The position numbers and the translations under genes were made by a program. A stretch of DNA of 64,000 nucleotides from NORP309 sp964352735. GTDB taxonomy: Bacteria > Pseudomonadota > Gammaproteobacteria > Xanthomonadales > Marinicellaceae. Shown piece by piece: positions 35,491 through 50,400 of this stretch. The stretch lies in assembly GCA_964352735.1 (NCBI GenBank), contig CAYGTC010000016.1, positions 12,639 to 76,638 on the forward strand. The letters run 5' to 3'. Every line of letters starts with the position of its first letter. The stretch's first letter is position 1. Under the pieces are notes generated by a model. It saw only the letters and a program-made list of their open reading frames with translations. It was not told the origin of the DNA and did not search any database.

Positions 35491-38400
35491 GTGAATGACA
35501 ATCATGAATTAATACTTTTCACACCCAATTGGACAGCCAAAGCCAGGGAAACAGCAACTGATCAGATCAAGTACGATAGGAATGTACTGATTGTTGCTGA
35601 GCCACTGATAAAGGATTGTGCAGAGTTGTCGGCTCAAGCCAAAATAATAGATGAAACGATTGATTGTGTGGCTTTAAAAGACAAACCCAACTCATTTGAT
35701 CAACAAGACCCTATGGCACATGGACAATGGTTGTTGGCATTTTTGCAAAATGAAATAAAAAAAACCAGTCATTGTCTGATTCAATTTGTTTTACCTTTCC
35801 AAGATTCAGAGCATTGTGCAAGCCTTTATTTGGGCCTGTTGCGCACATTAAAAATCGAAAGTAACCTAGACGGACAGATCCTGTTTGTTGATCCGTCCCT
35901 CAATCATTTGGCATTGATCAATTTGTGCATTGCTGAGCGTGGATCTGTGGATGATACCATCGTTAGAATCACCGGCGAAAACAGAGCAGTACATGCTTTT
36001 GATGTGCATGATACGCTTAAAAATGATAGGGTTAACAATGACCAGATCCCTTGGCAAAACCAAGGCGTTTATGTGATTTCAGGAGGCATGGGAGGTATTG
36101 GTTTATTGATTGCCTTGGATATCATGAGCAGTGTGCAATCGGCAACAGTGGTGTTAATCGGACGTGCACCGAAATCAGCAAAACAACAGGAATTAACAGC
36201 CTTACAAACACAAGCCATGCAGTTTGGGTCAAATGCCACCATTCATTATTGGTCGATAGACATCAATGATGTCGATGCACTTACCCAATGTTTTCAAACC
36301 GAATCGACTAGGCTGGGTCTTGGGCCATTGACAGGTGTCATCCACTGTGCAGGTGTCATCAAAGATGGTTATCTGATCAACAAAAAACCAGATGAAATCG
36401 AACAAGTTTTGGCCCCGAAAATACAAGGTTTGCAGCATTTACACCAAGTGACTTGTGCTGAACCTTTGGACTTTTTTATCGGCTTCTCATCTTTGGCCAG
36501 TATCACAGGAAATATCGGACAGGCAGAGTACGCTTTTGCCAACGGTTACTTGGATGGCTTTCTTCAATGGCGGTCCCAACAAGTAAGACAAGCCAAGGCT
36601 TATGGTAAAAGCCTGAGCATTAATTGGCCGCTGTGGGCAGATGGCGGCATGATCATGAGCCAAGATGCCAAAAATAGATTGTATGAGACATCAGGCATTG
36701 TCGCCATGGACAAAAAAAATGCCCTCAAGGCATTGTATATGGCTATGGCTATGGGTAGCGACCACAGTCAAATTGCTGTGACTTACGGAAACAGCGCACA
36801 ATGTTACCAACACATCACCAGAAGAAACACAGCATTTCCTCACCCTCTCAATAAGTTACATGATAATAAGAGCAATAACATGGGCAGTACCAATCATCTC
36901 ACTTTAACACAACAATTAATCACCGCCATTAAAGCGCTTTTTGCGCAACACACAGGCATTGCGATTAAACAGATAGACGCCGAAGAACGATTTGAATTGT
37001 ATGGCATTGACTCAATTATGGTGGCGCGGCTCAATGACCAGTTGGCTGAATACTACACGGGTGTGCCAAAATCTATCTTTTATCAATGTCCTACCATAAA
37101 AGCCTTGGCAGATTATTTGCTTAAAAATCATGATAAAGACACCTCCATGTGGTTGGGCAATCAAGTGCACGATGCAATGGGCCAAGATGAGGTATTCATA
37201 ATGCCTGATGTGAGCAAAAAAACGAGCGGCAAAAAACATAAGCCAGCATCACATGATGCCATTGCCATCATCGGCATGAGTGGTCGTTTTCCTCAAGCAC
37301 AAAACATTGATGAGTTTTGGAACAATTTAGTCATAGGCAAAAATTGCATCAGTGAAATTCCATCCGATCGATGGTCCTTGGCTGATTTTTATGTCTCAGA
37401 CAAACAAGAGGCGGTTAACAGAGGTAAAAGTTACAGCAAATGGGGTGGGTTTTTGCATGGATTTGCTGATTTTGACCCCTTGTTTTTTAATATTTCACCC
37501 AAAGAAGCGCTTGATATGGATCCACAGGAGCGCTTGTTTTTAGAGAGCTGTTATTGCACGCTTGAACAGGCTGGTGTCACTAAAGTTCAAATACAAAAAG
37601 ACTACAATGGAGAATTAGGGGTTTTTGCCGGGGTCACAAAAACAGGCTTTGAGCGTTACGCACAAGATCTTGATCAAGCCGGTAGTGCCATTAAACCGCG
37701 CACATCATTCAGTTCAGTGGCCAATCGCGTGTCATATTTTTTAGACGCAAATGGACCAAGCATACCTGTTGATACCATGTGTTCATCGTCATTGACGGCC
37801 ATTCATCAAGCATGTGAATCTTTACAAAAGGGTGAATGCCAACTGGCATTGGCTGGTGGTGTCAATCTGTATCAACACCCACACAATTATTTTGAATTGT
37901 GTGCCAGTGGCATGCTGTCAGAAGATGGCTTATGTCGAAGTTTTGGAGAAGGTGGAACAGGTTTTGTGCCCGGAGAGGGCGTTGCCAGCGTATTGTTGAA
38001 ACCTCTATCACTTGCACAAAAAGACGGTGACAATATACTGGCTGTCATCCGCTCATCTGCAATCAATCATGGTGGGCATGCTCAAGGTTTTACGGTGCCA
38101 AATCCTCAAGCACAAAGTCAATTGATTGAGAAAGTATTGTCTCGCGCTGAACTTTCATCGCAAACAATCAGTTATGTTGAAGCGCATGGCACAGGCACGC
38201 AATTGGGTGACCCGATCGAATTTGAGGGCCTGAAAAATGTATTTGAATCTGATAAAAGTCATCTCCAAAAGTGCCACCTTGGTTCGGTGAAATCCAATAT
38301 TGGTCATTTGGAGGCTGCTGCAGGCATTACCGGTTTAATCAAAACGGTCTTGCAAATACAACACCAACAATTGGTGCCAAGTCTTCATGCTAAAGTCATC

Positions 38401-41400
38401 AATCGACACATAGATTTCAACTCATCACCATTTACTTTGGTGCAAAATGCAATGCCGTGGCGTGTTGCTGAAAATCAGCTTCGCACAGCATTGGTCAGTT
38501 CTTTTGGTGCTGGTGGTTCAAATGCCTGTGTCATGATTGAAGAATACCCGCAAAGTTCAGACACAACAAATCCGATAGGCAACTCTGATAAATACGCCAT
38601 TATTTTATCTGCCAGAACCAAAAATGAGTTGCATAAAATGGTCAGCAATCATCTTGACTGGTTGATGGAACAGGCTGAATTACCATCTGAAAAAGGCGCT
38701 GTCGGGCAATCGAAGGTCACCGAAATCACTGAACATCAAATGTTATCAATTGTTGCTGAGCACACCAAAATAGCTGTTGAGCAATTAAACGGAAGTATGC
38801 AGATTTCCGAATTTGATTTTGGTGCATTTGAACTACAAAACCTTATTTCAGCTTTCGAGTCCTCATTTGGGGTACAAGACATTTCAGGTGAAATGGTTTA
38901 TTCACAAACCTTGTCAGACTGGTTGAATATACTACAAAACAATTCATCTGAAAGCACTGATGTCAACACACCAGAAGTTGACCTGATGAATCTGGCCTAT
39001 ACCTTGCAAACAGGACGACAACCCCTGCCATTTAGATTGGCCATGAATGTTGAGTCAACATCACAACTCCAGGCTTTATGGCAAGCCTTCTTAAATGATG
39101 AGCACAATACAAGCGATCTCTCCAGTGCTGGTTATTTCTATGATGAAGTCACTGCCAAAAAGGAAACCCTTGTTCAACTGCAATCATCGCCTGCAATAAA
39201 TCAATTAATTAATCGGTGGATCGAATCGACTAATTTTGAAAAAATGCTGCCTTTGTGGGTTAAAGGTTTGAACATTGCCTGGCACAAACTGTATCAGCAA
39301 CGACCATCGGATCACCTTCGCATCATTAATTTACCCAATTACCCCTTTACCAAACAACGCTTGTGGCCAGCTGATGCTTTACCCAAACAAACCACAGCCA
39401 ATGCACAAGCCAAAGGATCATCTGAAATAACAGCGCGCTTATCAAATGGCATATCTTCTGAACAACCAGCAAAAATTGCACAACAGGAGGATGTGAGTCA
39501 CGATCAAACAAGCCTTGCAGAAGTCATTTCATTGTGTGTGGAAAAATCCTTGATGATTGGCAAAGATGACATCAACCCCAATCAGGCCTTTGCCGATTAT
39601 GGTTTGGACTCGATTTTATCGGTTGGTTTGGTCAAACAATTGAATGAGCATTTGTCGATAGATTTGAAAACCGCGGCCCTGTTTGATTACCCCAGTATTA
39701 ACCAACTCGCACAATACATTGAAGCAACATTTGATACTCGGCAGTCATCTGCCCGTGTACATCAACAGCAATCTTCAGCGGCAAAAAATGCTGCTTACGA
39801 TCAACAGAGTACTGATAATAAACAGCAGGAAAGTAGTATAAGCGATGTTGCCATTGTTGGCATGTCTGGATGTTTCCCCGGGGCTGAAAATGTCGATGAA
39901 TTATGGCAAGAAATCATTGCAGGTCATCACCACATCACCGATGCGCAACGGTGGCCTTTGGATACCTCATTAAATGCTTGTACGCAAGGTGGTTTTTTAA
40001 ATGAGATAGCAGCGTTTGATGCCATGTTTTTCAATATATCCGGTATTGAAGCAACCCATATGGATCCACAACAACGCCTCTTTTTACAACAAGTCTGGAC
40101 GGCTTTAGAAGATGCCGGCTATGCGGGTAATGCCTTGTCTGGACAAAACTGTGGGGTTTATGTTGGCTGTTGTAATGGAGATTATCAAGACCTGTTTCCA
40201 CATCAACCCAGTTCTCAATCTTTGTGGGGCAATATGGGCTCAGTGATTCCCTCGAGAATTGCCTATTTGCTTGACTTAAAAGGGCCTGCATTGGCCATAG
40301 ATACCTCATGTTCCAGCTCATTGGTGGCAGTTCACAGTGCCTGTCAGGATTTAAGGCGTGGTGATACCGATGTGGCCATTGCCGGTGGTGTTTTTGTACA
40401 GTCAACCGCTAAACTGTATTTGTCTGCCAACAAAGCCAATATGCTGTCACCAACTGGAGCAACTTATAGCTTTGACGAACGAGCCGATGGTTTTGTGCCT
40501 GGAGAGGCGGCAGGAGTCTTGTTGTTGAAACGCTTGGATGATGCCTTGGCTGATGGGGATCACATTCACGCGGTGATCAAAGGTTCTGGTTTAAACAACG
40601 ATGGTGCCACCAATGGTATAACAGCGCCCAGTGCAGAGTCACAAGCATCATTGTTAACTGAGGTGTATCAGAAACATGGCATCAATGTGCAAGACATTGA
40701 CTATATTGAAACACATGGTACTGGCACACAATTGGGTGACCCAATAGAGTTTCGCGCATTACTCAAGGCATTTGACAATGCGCCCACAACACAATACTGC
40801 ACCTTGGGCTCTGTCAAGCAAAACATCGGCCATACACAATTTGCAGCGGGTGTCTCTGGCATCATTAAAGTGATTTTGGCGCTCAAAAATCAGCAGATTC
40901 CACCTGCCGTCAATTTCAAAAAAGCCAATAAAGACGTGCCAATAGCCGATTCGCCGTTTCTCATCAATACCCAAGCAAAACCTTGGAATACACAGGCCAA
41001 TAAAACACGTTTGGCTGGGGTCAGTTCTTTTGGTGCCAGTGGCACCAATGCCCATGTGATTATTGCTGAACCACCCATCACACACACCACAATGCATAAT
41101 GGTCAGGCGGTACTTATCGTTTTATCAGCAAGGTCTTTGGATGCATTGAAATATAATGCAGAACAATTGCGTCATTGGTGTGAAAACCATTCGCAGGCTG
41201 CACTGAGTGATGTATCCTTCACATTAATGGCTGGCAGAGGCCATTTTGAACACCGTTTGGCCATTGTTGTTCAGAACCTCGATGAATTGAAAGATCGCTT
41301 GGCTGAATACATTCATCATGATCAAAATCAAACGATCAATCATGAGTCAATATATCAGGCTTATGTAAAATCCCCCAGTAACCTTATCGATGACTCACTG

Positions 41401-44400
41401 CTGTCAGTATCGATGACAAACCACACCCATGAGGCGAATCATAATGACATGCTTCATCATCTGGCAGCGAGTTACATACAGGGAAGTGTCATAGACCACC
41501 AGTCACTTTTTGATGGACAAATGGTCAAACGCATACCCTTGCCGACTTATGGTTTTGCCAAGGACCGTTATTGGGTCAAGACCTCAGCCCAAAGACAAGC
41601 ACAATCACAAGTTCAGCCACAACCATTGTTCACTCTAAACCCATGCCATGCTGGTTTTCATGTCACCTTTGCCAAACAGGCCTATGTTTTTCAACAACAT
41701 AAAGTCAATGGGCAAAGTGTTTTGCCTGGTGTGATGAGCCTTGAATTATTGAGATCTGTCATCGCCATCAAGTCACCAACAGTGAAAAAATGGCAGCTGA
41801 ATAAATTGGTTTGGGTTAATCCCGTTCTCAAACAGTACCACGCTGATTTGTATTTAAAAATAAAATTACCAGAAGATGATTCATCATTTGCTTTTGAACT
41901 GCGCAGCTCTAGGCGTGATGATTCGCTCATGCTTACACAAGGCACTGTCAACTATCTAGGGCGCCAAGAGCGTGACATCAGCATTGATCTTGAAACGTTA
42001 GAGTCGGTCAAACCGCGATCACAATGGTCAGCCCAACAATGTTATGAATTGACCGAACAACAAGGTTTGCAGCACGGGCAAATGATGCGGTCGTTAAGAA
42101 AAGTGATCATCGGTGAAGATTATGGTGTGGCTGAATTGAATATGCCTGATCAATTGATGGGTGAGGGCAATATAAGCTTGCAACCCTGTATTTTGGACAG
42201 TGTGATTTTGATGTCTGTGGCGTTTTTATTGGATCAAGGCATTGTGGTTGATGATCTGACCAGTGTTCCTTTTATGGTCGAAAAATTTGAAATTCTGGGT
42301 GATATGACAGCTACCATGTGGGCAAAAATGCCTGTGCCATTGTGCCATGCTCAGGGCATCGATGGTGCCATAGCTGCAGATGTATTTGATGATACAGGAA
42401 AATTATGCATTCGTATGCAAGGCTGTTTTTATCGACCAGTCTCAACAAAAAAACCAGCACAAATGTTGATGCCACACTGGAGAAAAATCTCGCGTGCCAT
42501 CGATACAAAGGGTTCTTCATTAAACAATGATATGACGTGGGTGATGAGCACAAGTCATGACCCATCATCTGAATTGCTTAATCATTTTCCTGCACATCTC
42601 ATCATAGACCAAAGCATCACTCAAGCACAATTGCAGCACCATGTGTCTCAAGCAGACGTACCCAAACAGGTCGTCATTTTGGCTTTACCAGCAATGCCAG
42701 ATCAAGACATGGATGCGCTGATCGATCAACACAATGATTTGGCCATGCAGGTTTTAACGTTGATAAAAATGATGGTCGCAGCACAATTAGACGCTCAAGT
42801 CATTCAATGGACATTAGTGACGCAAAACACGCACATGATCATGAATGATACCGTCTGTAACCCAACTGCTGCGGGGTTGCATGGTTTGATCGGTTCAATG
42901 AGCAAAGAATTCGCCTTGTGGTCCAGTCGAATTGTTGATCTCGAATCATTGTCAGAGAACATTTTGGGTGAGATCAATGCCCTGCCAATCAGCACTGACA
43001 GTTGTAGCCTGGCACACAGAAACCATCAGTGGTATCAGTCACAGCTGGTGCCTTTTGAATTGAATAAATCAATACACAATACACCGTATAAAAAACAGGG
43101 CCTTTATCTGGTCATCGGTGGTGCCGGTGGTGTTGGCCGTACCTGGTCGAAATTGGTGGCTGCCTCCCATCAAGTGCAATTGATTTGGGTGGGGCGTTCG
43201 GCGATTAATGATCAAATCAAGCAATACATTGATGAGATTGCACTTGATGCACCTCGTCCGATATACATACAGGCCGATGCCAGTGACTACGGTGAAATGT
43301 TGGCGTGCAGTCAACAGGTCAAACAAATCGGTCATTTAGATGGCATCGTTCACTCCGCCATCAGTTTGAATGATCATGCCTTGATGAAAATGGACCGTGA
43401 GCAATTCATTCAGGCCTCACAGTCAAAGGTTGAAGTCAGCATAAGACTGGCGCAGTGTTTTGATTTGTCATCGCTTGATTTCATTGTGTTTTTCTCCTCC
43501 ATACAGTCCTTTGCCAAAATGCCTGGACAAAGTAATTATGCTGCGGGCTGTACCTTTGAGGACAGTTACTGTCATTATTTGAGGACACAGGGCATTAATG
43601 CCAAAACCATCAATTGGGGGTATTGGGCACAAGTCGGCGTGGTGGCTTCGGCTGAAATGGAACAACGCATGAAAAAATTGGGTCTATTGAGTTTAGACGC
43701 TGACGATTTGAGCCAGGGGTTGGATACTTTATTGGGCATACAAATACCTCAGTTGGCCATGGTGGCATTGACAGATCAAGGTTCTGTTGAAACACTGAAC
43801 AACACCTTGCGCTCAATACAATCAGACCGTTACTATGATTCAATTTTAGATTCAGTGATTGCCAACATTCCGAATCAGCAAGATACCGTTGATCAAATCA
43901 GCGCTGTGGTTGGGGATCAAATGAGTGCTTTTGATCATGAGATGGCGCAATTGATGTTTGTACAACTCAATGAGGCAGGGCTATTTAATCAACAATCAAC
44001 CCCCATGGATACCATTTTAAGCCTGATCGATCCTTTGTATGAGCCATGGATGCAAGAGTCAATACGGGTGTTGATCAAACATGGATACTTGCAATGGGCA
44101 TCAGATGAGCATAAACAACTGGTGCGCCTGAAGCCTCCAGTCAGTAGCGCTACAGCCTGGCAGGAATGGAGTCTTAAAACCAAACCGCTGTTAAATAATC
44201 CTGACATTCAATCTCATATTATTTTGGCTGAAACCATGATGTTTGCCTTATCGGATATTGTTGTGGGCGCAACCCCAGCCACCGATATCATGTTCCCTGA
44301 GTCTTCTTTAAAATTGGTTGAAGGCGTTTACAGAGACAACAAAGTAGCGGACTATTTTAATCAGGTATTGTGCGAGACTCTGGTCATCAGCATTAAAAAG

Positions 44401-47400
44401 CATTTGAGTGTTGATGCGCATAAAAAAATACGCATCCTTGAAGTCGGTGCGGGCACTGGTGGAACCGCCAAAAGGGTCTTTGCAGCTTTAAAACCCTATC
44501 AGCAACACATTGAAGAATACTGTTATACCGATTTATCAAAGGCCTTTTTGATTCATGCCGAAAAGAATTATCGCAGTGATGCGCCATACCTGAGAACCTG
44601 TCTATTCAATGCCGATAACGGGGTCACAGAGCAAGGCATTGAGGCTGCCAGTTATGATTTTGTGATTGCGACCAATGTGATTCACGCTACGCAAAATATT
44701 GAGAGAAGCATCAAACACATCAAACAAGCATTACTCACCAATGGCTTGTTTTTATTGAATGAACTCAATGATAATGCATTATTTAGCCATCTGACTTTTG
44801 GTTTACTGGAGGGGTGGTGGAATTATGATGATCCTGAATTACGCATCGTTGGTTCTCCTGCGTTGAGTGCTGAATCATGGCAGCGGGTTTTGGCCGAACA
44901 AGGTTTTGTCAACATCGCATTTGCTGCTGATAAAGCGCATCATTTGGGTCAACAATTGATCATTGCTGAAAGTAATGGCTTGATAGAACAAGAAATCATC
45001 CCACCCATGAATTCATCACTGCTCAGCGCGAAAAAACAAGCAATAACGGTCAAATCTATTGCTCAAAATCCAGGATCTGAAAAACCAGATTCTCAAAAAT
45101 TAGCGCCTCAAAAAGCCGTTGATGATGATCTTGTCTCATCTTATAAACATTTATCAACACAAATCGATAAACATCAAGCCATCTCTTTTTTACGCACCAT
45201 TGTTGCATCTACCATCGACATACCCGCGGAAAAAATTGAAGCCAGCATCAGTTTTGAACGTTATGGTGTGGACTCCTTGTTGGTGCTGTCCTTAATCAAT
45301 GCATTGCGCGAGCATTTTACAGAAATTTCATCGGTCTTATTGTTTGAAGTGAACACCTTGGATTTGTTGAGTGATTACTTAATCGAACACAATCTACAGG
45401 AACTCTCAGTAGCCCTGGGAATATCGGAAATGGGTGTATCGGAAGTGCCATTATCGGTAAACGGTGATGAACAACCAGACCATAAGCCGGCCTCTGAAAA
45501 GATACAAGACAGACAAGCGACACCAGCGTCAAAAGAGATTCAATCTGAAGAGAACCACAATCACAACATTCAAGACATTGCCATCGTCGGCATGTCTGCA
45601 CGTTTTGCCGATGCCGATAATTTAACTGAATTTTGGCAAAACATCAGCACAGCGCGGGATTCAATACGCCCGATCTCTCAAGATCGTGCCAAGTGGCAAG
45701 CGTATAAAGATTTTGATAAGGCTGGCTTTATGTCGGCCATAGATGAATTCGATCCCTTGTTTTTCCACCTTTCGCCAGCTGAAGCCGAACAAATGGACCC
45801 GCAAGAGCGGTTGTTCATTCAAGAAGTCTACCATTGTTTTGAAGAGGCTGGGTACGCACCTTCACAAATTGGTGCTCAGCATAAGGTGGGCGTGTATGTT
45901 GGTATCATGAATTCTCATTATGCGCCACATGCTGCATTGTGGTCAGTGGCCAATAGGGTGTCTTATCTAATGGATCTTAAAGGCCCAAGTATGGCCATCG
46001 ACACGGCTTGTTCTTCATCACTGACAGCCGTACATTTAGCGGTAGAAAGCTTGAGGTCAGGTTCTGCTGATATGGTCATTGCCGGTGGAGTGAATTTAAT
46101 CGTGGATCCTCAGCATCTACAAATTTTGGACGACATGTCCCTGCTGTCCCCAGAGGCAAGATGTAAAGCCTTTGGCAAAGGAGGCAATGGCATTGCTATT
46201 GGTGAAGGTGTCGGGGCCTTATTGTTGAGGCCATTAAAAGACGCTCAAGCCGATGGTGATCATATCCATGCCATCATCAAAGGTACGTCACTCAATGCAG
46301 GAGGCAAAAGCAGCAGTTATACCGCACCAAAAGCCTCTGCTCAAGCGCAATTATTGAAAGATGCCTGGCACAATGCCAAAGTACAAGCAGGTGATGTCAG
46401 TTATATTGAAGGCCATGGAACGGGAACTGAATTGGGTGATCCCATTGAATTTGAAGGTTTGAATCAGGCCTTTAAATCCATAAAAGGCGCCGACCATACT
46501 TGCTATTTGGGTTCAGTCAAAACTAATATTGGCCACCTAGAAAGCGCGGCAGGAATGGCAGGGATTTGTAAAGTGGTTTTGCAAATGCAACAGCGCACAA
46601 TTGTGCCAAATTTATACAGCAAGGAGATCAATCCCCACATAGATATGGACCGTTCTCCTTTCCAACTGGTACAGCATACACAACCATGGGGCGATGAAAC
46701 AACACACTCGGCTCAACCATTGACCGCAGGCGTCAATTCGTTCGGTGCTGGAGGGGCCAATGCACATGTGGTCTTGCAAGAATACCGCAATACTGAGCAA
46801 ATAAAAGCAGTTTTGGGACAACAAATCATTGTGTTATCGGCACAATCTCAAGGGCAGTTAACCTCAATGGTTGACCAGTTACATGAGCATTTGCAGCAAC
46901 AATGGCCATCAACTGAAGCATCATCACAATATCTGGCCAATCTAGCCTGGACATTACAAAACGGTAGAGACGTCATGTCGCACAGGCTGGCTTTTGTGTG
47001 TGATGACATACAAGGTTTAATCAATGATCTTGAAAATTATCAACTCAGTAGCAATCCTGCCATACAGTCTGTTGTTACGGAAGAAAATGCACTCGAAGCA
47101 GATGAAGCCATCGATGAATTAATCAAAACCTGGACTGACAAGAAATCGCTGCGAAAAATTGCCGCTTTGTGGGTCAAAGGCTATGTGATTAACTGGCATG
47201 TGGTCAGAGGAACCACTAAAGTGCAAAGGACCAGCTTGCCTGTATACCCATTTGCCAATGCTAAATACTGGATAAACAATAAAGCTGATCAGCAAGTTGT
47301 GTCATCAGAAACCCGTACCAATGTAAGCATGAGTCATGTCACTCAATCAGTCAATCAAACGCACAATGAAATAGGCAATGAAACGCATAAGCACACAAGC

Positions 47401-50400
47401 AATAAAAAAGTCAATAATCCAAAGACAGTACTTCCTGTCATTGATGACTTAATAACGCACATTGCTGAACTGTTAAAGCTTCCTGTTCATGACATTGACG
47501 CTTTGGAGCCACTGGAAAATTACGGCTTGGATTCGGTGATGGTCATCAAGTTAATGGACCGTTTGGTTGATCGTTATGGGCCATTGAGCAAAACACTTAT
47601 TTTTGAGTACCCAACACTGACCGAATTTGCCCAGATGCTTTCGCAACATGACACACAACACGATCATGGCATTACATCAAGTGAACAGCACCACAGTACT
47701 GAAATTCATTCGGAATCGGTGTCCTTGTTGAATCAAAAAACGGATTCATCCCAAGACATTGCCATCATTGGTATCGCTGGTCGTTATCCGGATGCTGATG
47801 ATCTGGAACAATTTTGGCATAATTTATCACAAGGCAAAGATGCTGTCAGCACCGTGCCAACAGATCGGTGGCGTGTCGATGAGCGGTTTTCCGGTGCGGA
47901 TCAAAAAGGTGGTTTTATTGAGAATGCACAATACTTTGATGCCGCATTTTTTAATATGTTGCCAGCCGATGCGGAATTGAGTGACCCTCAAGAACGGTTG
48001 TTTGTAGAAATGGTTTATCATGCCATTGAAAACAGTGGCTATACGCCACAAAATCTGACAAGCAGCGCAGGCGATCACAGTGAAAACGTTGGCGTGTATG
48101 TCGGTGTCATGTATGAAGATTACCAATTACATGGCGTTGAGGCATACAATCAAGGTCAAAATATGGCCTTATCAGGCAGTCCTGCATCGATTGCCAATCG
48201 GGTTTCGTATTTGTTTGATTTTAATGGACCCAGTTTGGCCATTGATTCGATGTGTTCATCATCATTCAGCGCCATTCATCTGGCTTGTCAGGCGATAAAA
48301 AATGGTGATTGTGCGGTGGCTGTTGCCGGTGGCGTCAATTTAACCTTGCACGAAAACAAATACCGAATGTTGAACATTGGCGGCTTTTCTTCTCGAAATG
48401 GTCATTGTGCGGCCTTTGGTGCAAGTGGTGATGGATATGTTCCAGCAGAAGGCGTTGGAGCGGTGATCTTAAAGCCATTGAATGTCGCCGAACAAGATGG
48501 TGATGGCATCATTGGAGTCATAAAGGGCACAGCACTCAATCATGGTGGTAAATCCAACGGCTACACAGTGCCCAATGCTCAGGCTCAAGCTTCAGTGATA
48601 CGTTCGGCATTGTCACAATCAGGCATCAGTCCACAAGACATCAATTATATAGAAGCACATGGAACAGGGACAGTTTTAGGTGACCCGATTGAAATCGAAG
48701 GTTTGATGCAATCCTATGGAGAACAAGCTGGCCAAGGCCAATGTGCCGTTGGCTCTGTGAAATCAAACATTGGGCATTGTGAAAGCGCAGCAGGCATGGC
48801 ATCGCTGAGTAAAGTATTATTGCAGATGAAACACCAACAACTGGTGCCCTCATTGTATGCTGAACCACGCAATCCACACATAGATTTTGCGACCACACCT
48901 TTTGATGTGCCATCTCGCTTGATGCCATGGCAACCCGTGTATACACCTCAAGGCCATGCACAACCACTGCGAGCAGGCATCAGCTCGTTTGGTGCTGGTG
49001 GTGTGAACAGTCACATGATTATAGAACAATATGTGCAAAAACCTCAGATAACGCCACAAAATACCGCCAGCTTATTGGTGTTATCGGCACGAACGCAAAA
49101 GGCGTTATCACAACAGGTGGTCAATTTGTATGAACACTTGAAACACCATGTAAATCAGACGGCATCCATGCGCAATGTTTGCTATACATTACAAGTCGGT
49201 AGAGTTGCGATGTCACACAGATTGGCATGTGTGGTGGATAATCATCAACAGTGTTTGAGTGTTTTACAATCTTTGATAGAACAGCGTAAAAGTCCGGTAC
49301 CCGTGCATCAGGCCAAGGTATCAAAGGTATCAAGACATCAAAACAAGGCCCTACAAGATCCACAAGACGTTTCTTTACAGCACATCGCCATGGCATGGGT
49401 ACAAGGCAGTGATGTCTTATGGCACAAACTTTATGGTGCTGATCTTCCACAACGCATCGCTTTACCAGCCTATCCATTTGAACGCAAAGCATACTGGGCT
49501 CCTGCAACAATGGATTCTCCTCAAACCATCACAACACAGCATCAGCATGAACATTTGTTCATCAAACCACAATGGGTTGATGAGGTATTGGACAAGTCAC
49601 AACAACGATCTGCACAACATGTATCAACACACCATGTCATTATGCTTTCTCATGGATTTGATGACTTAAAACAACAGCTGATCAAACATAAAGACATCAA
49701 TGTGATTGACTCCTTGATCAACCAAGATGATTTTGTGCAGACTGTGTTGGGCCTGATCAAGCAACTCAAGTCATTGCTAAAATCAACAGAAAATGCCAAA
49801 GATACCGGTGATATGAGTCATGTAAATGCGCAAATAGTGCAAGTGCTCGTCAACAGCAATATTTTGAATGCTGAATTTTCATCATTGACCGCATTGCTGA
49901 AAAGTATCAATCAAGAATCAACCGAGATACACTGTCAATTGATCGCAGTGAACACACATCATCACATCGATGTGCTTGGCCTGTTAAGTGCAGAAGCACA
50001 ATCACAAGCCGATGCGATCAGGTATGAACAACACAGACAAGTCAGACATTTACAGCGTTGTGAGGTGAGTGAATCAATGCATGCATCCACACCACTTTGG
50101 CAAGCAGATCAAGTCTTTGTGATTTCTGGAGGTGCTGGTGGATTGGGCTGGATATTCACCCAGGCGATTGTCAATCAAGTCAAACAAGCCAAGGTGGTTC
50201 TGTTGGGACGCTCAGCTTTATCTCAACAACGCATAACAGCAATGCAGCAACTCAAACAATTGGGCATCTCCATCATTTACCGAGCGCTAGATGTTTCGGA
50301 CAAACCTGCCATGCAAATCTTGATGGATGAAGTCAAACAACAATATGGCGGCGTAGATCATGTGATCCATTGTGCTGGAGTATTGAGAGATGGTTATCTG

